In this document: one piece after another, positions 62,763-64,000 of the stretch
Layout: each line of letters begins with the position of its first letter
Numbering within the stretch: position 1 is the stretch's first letter
The notes under the pieces: generated by a model
What the model saw: the letters and a program-made list of their open reading frames with translations, nothing else
What the model was told of the DNA's origin: nothing
The model's database searches: none
Assembly: GCA_963576725.1 (NCBI GenBank)
Contig: OY755243.1
Coordinates: forward strand, 43,881,243 to 43,945,242
Direction of reading: 5' to 3'
From: Azorinus chamasolen
Taxonomy: Eukaryota; Mollusca; Bivalvia; Cardiida; Solecurtidae
Length of the DNA stretch: 64,000 nt
Position numbers and translations under genes: made by a program

Positions 62763-63398
62763 ATATTTATATTATATTATATGCTTGCTTGCACTGAACC
62801 TCCTGGACTTGTTTCATCTGGATCTTCAGTGTTTACCAATTCAGCATAGAATTCTCCAGCAAATGTAGACTTAGAGACTTGAAAGTCGTTAAAGCTGTTT
62901 GTGAATAACACTTGTATCGATCAACTTGATGTAATTTCCCTGTGTTTTAAGACCTCGGTGAATACTAAAGCATGGTAAGTGTGCGATACAGCCCCCAGCT
63001 ATACAGGTTTTATATGTTTTACGTATTAAAGGCATCAACTTTCTCCTCTGTAATTTGAAAATGTCTTCTCGACAACAAGTCGTGAAACTTTGTTACACCA
63101 GAACAAGGCTGATTGGTCCTAATTGTGAGTTTTCAGCGTGTGACTTTGTTAGTGTCCTTTGAACAAGCCAGAGGTTGACATTTTGTTGGCCAAATGTTGA
63201 CAAATCTTACTGTGGATCTTATTGTATTTTGTCTATTGTATCATTATCATCATAAGCTTTAGTATTGAACAAATCAAATTCTGTTTCAAATTTCATGTTT
63301 CTTTGAAATTCAATCTTGATGAAAACTGTTTACAAATATTGTACTACTGCATTTTGCTTTGCAAAGGTATATAAGAAACTCTAAATTGTTCATTTCAG
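62763..63398. other. Intron upstream of exon 63399, nothing assigned
   Basis: Few repeats. Apart from a weak C-like word (TTTCATCTGGATCTTCAGTG, about 62813) no element is seen. A pyrimidine-rich TTGTTCATTTCAG ends it. Confidence 0.45.
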
Positions 63399-63474
63399 AT
63401 CATTAGGCGACAACTTGGAGAGCTGGGAAAAGGAATAATTACAGGGCAAGATGTGTGGATGCTGCGGGGACAAG
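63399..63474 (+). CDS. Internal exon of an unidentified host gene (76 nt)
   Basis: Acceptor TTGTTCATTTCAG (AG 63397-63398) and donor GTAAAC (63475). Of the three frames only the one starting with the first exon base is open: 25 codons plus one base, peptide beginning IIRRQLGELGKGIITGQ and ending DVWMLRGQ. Upstream intron phase 0, downstream phase 1. The next candidate exon at 63976 continues the phase, giving RGQ-GRLFQRDH across the junction. The RGQGRLFQRD word vaguely recalls the start of PH domains after a RhoGEF (DH) domain, but this is only an impression. Confidence 0.55.
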
Positions 63475-63602
63475 GTAAACTGATTATTACTACCTAATGG
63501 AGTTCAGTCTTCTATAACACAAGATAATGTAACCCAGTCTGCAGAAGCGAGGCCATTTTGGAAGTCACAAGTGCCATACTTAGCCCTTGTAGTGGCAAGT
63601 AT

Positions 63603-63821
63603 TTAACCCTTCATGTAAATTTGCAAACAGTGTAGACCCAGATCAGATGGCTCCTGTAGGAGCTGTCTGATCTGGGTCTGCTCTGTTTGCTTATTATAGT
63701 ATAATACAGGTCTGTCTTGGCTAAAATTTCCTGTGTTCAAATCCTATTTTAAAAACTATAATCTAATTAATATTCATAATGTCATTATTTCTTAAATTAA
63801 TATTAAACAGTGAAAGGGTTG
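63603..63821 (-). mobile_element. A1 MITE in the intron between the two exons
   Basis: TTAACCCTTCATGTAAATTTG at left. Hairpin GCAAACAGTGTAGACCCAGA with tip GGCTCCTGTAGGAGCT and TCTGGGTCTGCTCTGTTTGC. Body ends ACAGTGAAAGGGTTGA. Confidence 0.8.
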
Positions 63822-63975
63822 ACATTAGTCCATTCATTACGAAAGGCTAAAATTTTGCAAGAGGACTTTGAACGACAAACAGTGCAGATCCTCTAGGAGC
63901 CTTATATCACAAATGCCAGTACCCTTCTTCTTTGCACTCCAATGGTTAAAGGAACATTTTTCACATTAATTTTAG

Positions 63976-64000
63976 GTCGTCTGTTTCAAAGAGATCACGA
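63976..64000 (+). CDS. Start of next exon, cut by the window edge
   Basis: An acceptor TCACATTAATTTTAG (AG 63974-63975) precedes GTCGTCTGTTTCAAAGAGAT. Its first two bases complete the codon left open at 63474 (G+GT). The following codons read RLFQRDH with no stop. Only 25 bases are visible. Confidence 0.45.

Overview
This window looks like animal, most likely bivalve mollusc, nuclear DNA. It is AT-rich and has no operon-like coding and no long reading frame. It is packed with short palindromic DNA transposons (MITEs), one tRNA-derived SINE, minisatellites, and tandem arrays of ~160-bp units held between fixed ends, a layout known from bivalve 'pearl'-type repeats. The mollusc assignment is inferred from repeat style only. 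The window probably lies in the introns of one or more large genes. The best host exons are at the extreme right (63399-63474 and 63976-64000 onward, + strand), where splice sites and phase agree.

Most of the sequence belongs to a few MITE families, named here for use in the entries. A1 and A2 (~210-260 bp), B (~210 bp), C (~215 bp), D (~220 bp) and E (~250 bp) all begin TTAACCCTTT-like and end AAAGGGTTAA-like. They therefore use TTAA targets, as piggyBac-type elements do. A, B, C and E share a ~65-bp hairpin starting GCAAACAG and ending CTGTTTGC. D has a different long hairpin. F elements have TA targets and CAGTAAAACC-like termini (pogo/Tigger-like). G is a ~100-bp palindrome built on ACCCTATGTTGTGACCACTC. 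The tips of A, B, D, E and at least one F hairpin share GCTCCT-NN-AGGAGC even though the elements are otherwise unrelated. '+' orientation for A means the hairpin lies near the right end; '-' is the reverse.

Layout. 1-1.35 kb: minisatellites. 1.35-8.5 kb: A/B copies, a SINE and a CGTCTAC-ended element (3735-4527). 8.55-16.88 kb: a large transposon with CCCAG/CTGGG ends and CCATGG-type subterminal palindromes. Nested in it is a 4.8-kb transposon (10685-15489) whose second copy lies at 28513-33363. 17-24.5 kb: MITEs, a CpG-rich ACGTACG element (18529-19217) and a 15-bp minisatellite. 24.6-26.4 kb: a duplicated MITE plus a dimeric ~160-bp array. 33.4-36.2 kb: nested elements, including a 1489-bp transposon with a proven ATTT duplication. 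37.3-38.5 kb and 41.2-42.0 kb: two more ~160-bp arrays of unrelated sequence. 42.2-44.7 kb: a tandem duplication whose two halves give filled and empty MITE target sites. 54.05-55.3 kb: a 27-bp minisatellite. 55-63 kb: many A, C, D, F and G copies.

The most gene-like content is the cargo of the duplicated 4.8-kb transposon. It holds a CpG-containing putative bidirectional promoter. To its right is a two-exon + strand gene with a good Kozak start and matching splice phase (84 aa in copy 1, 99 aa in copy 2). To its left is a weaker divergent split reading frame. I do not recognise the proteins. This may be a captured host promoter/5' gene segment or the transposon's own small genes.
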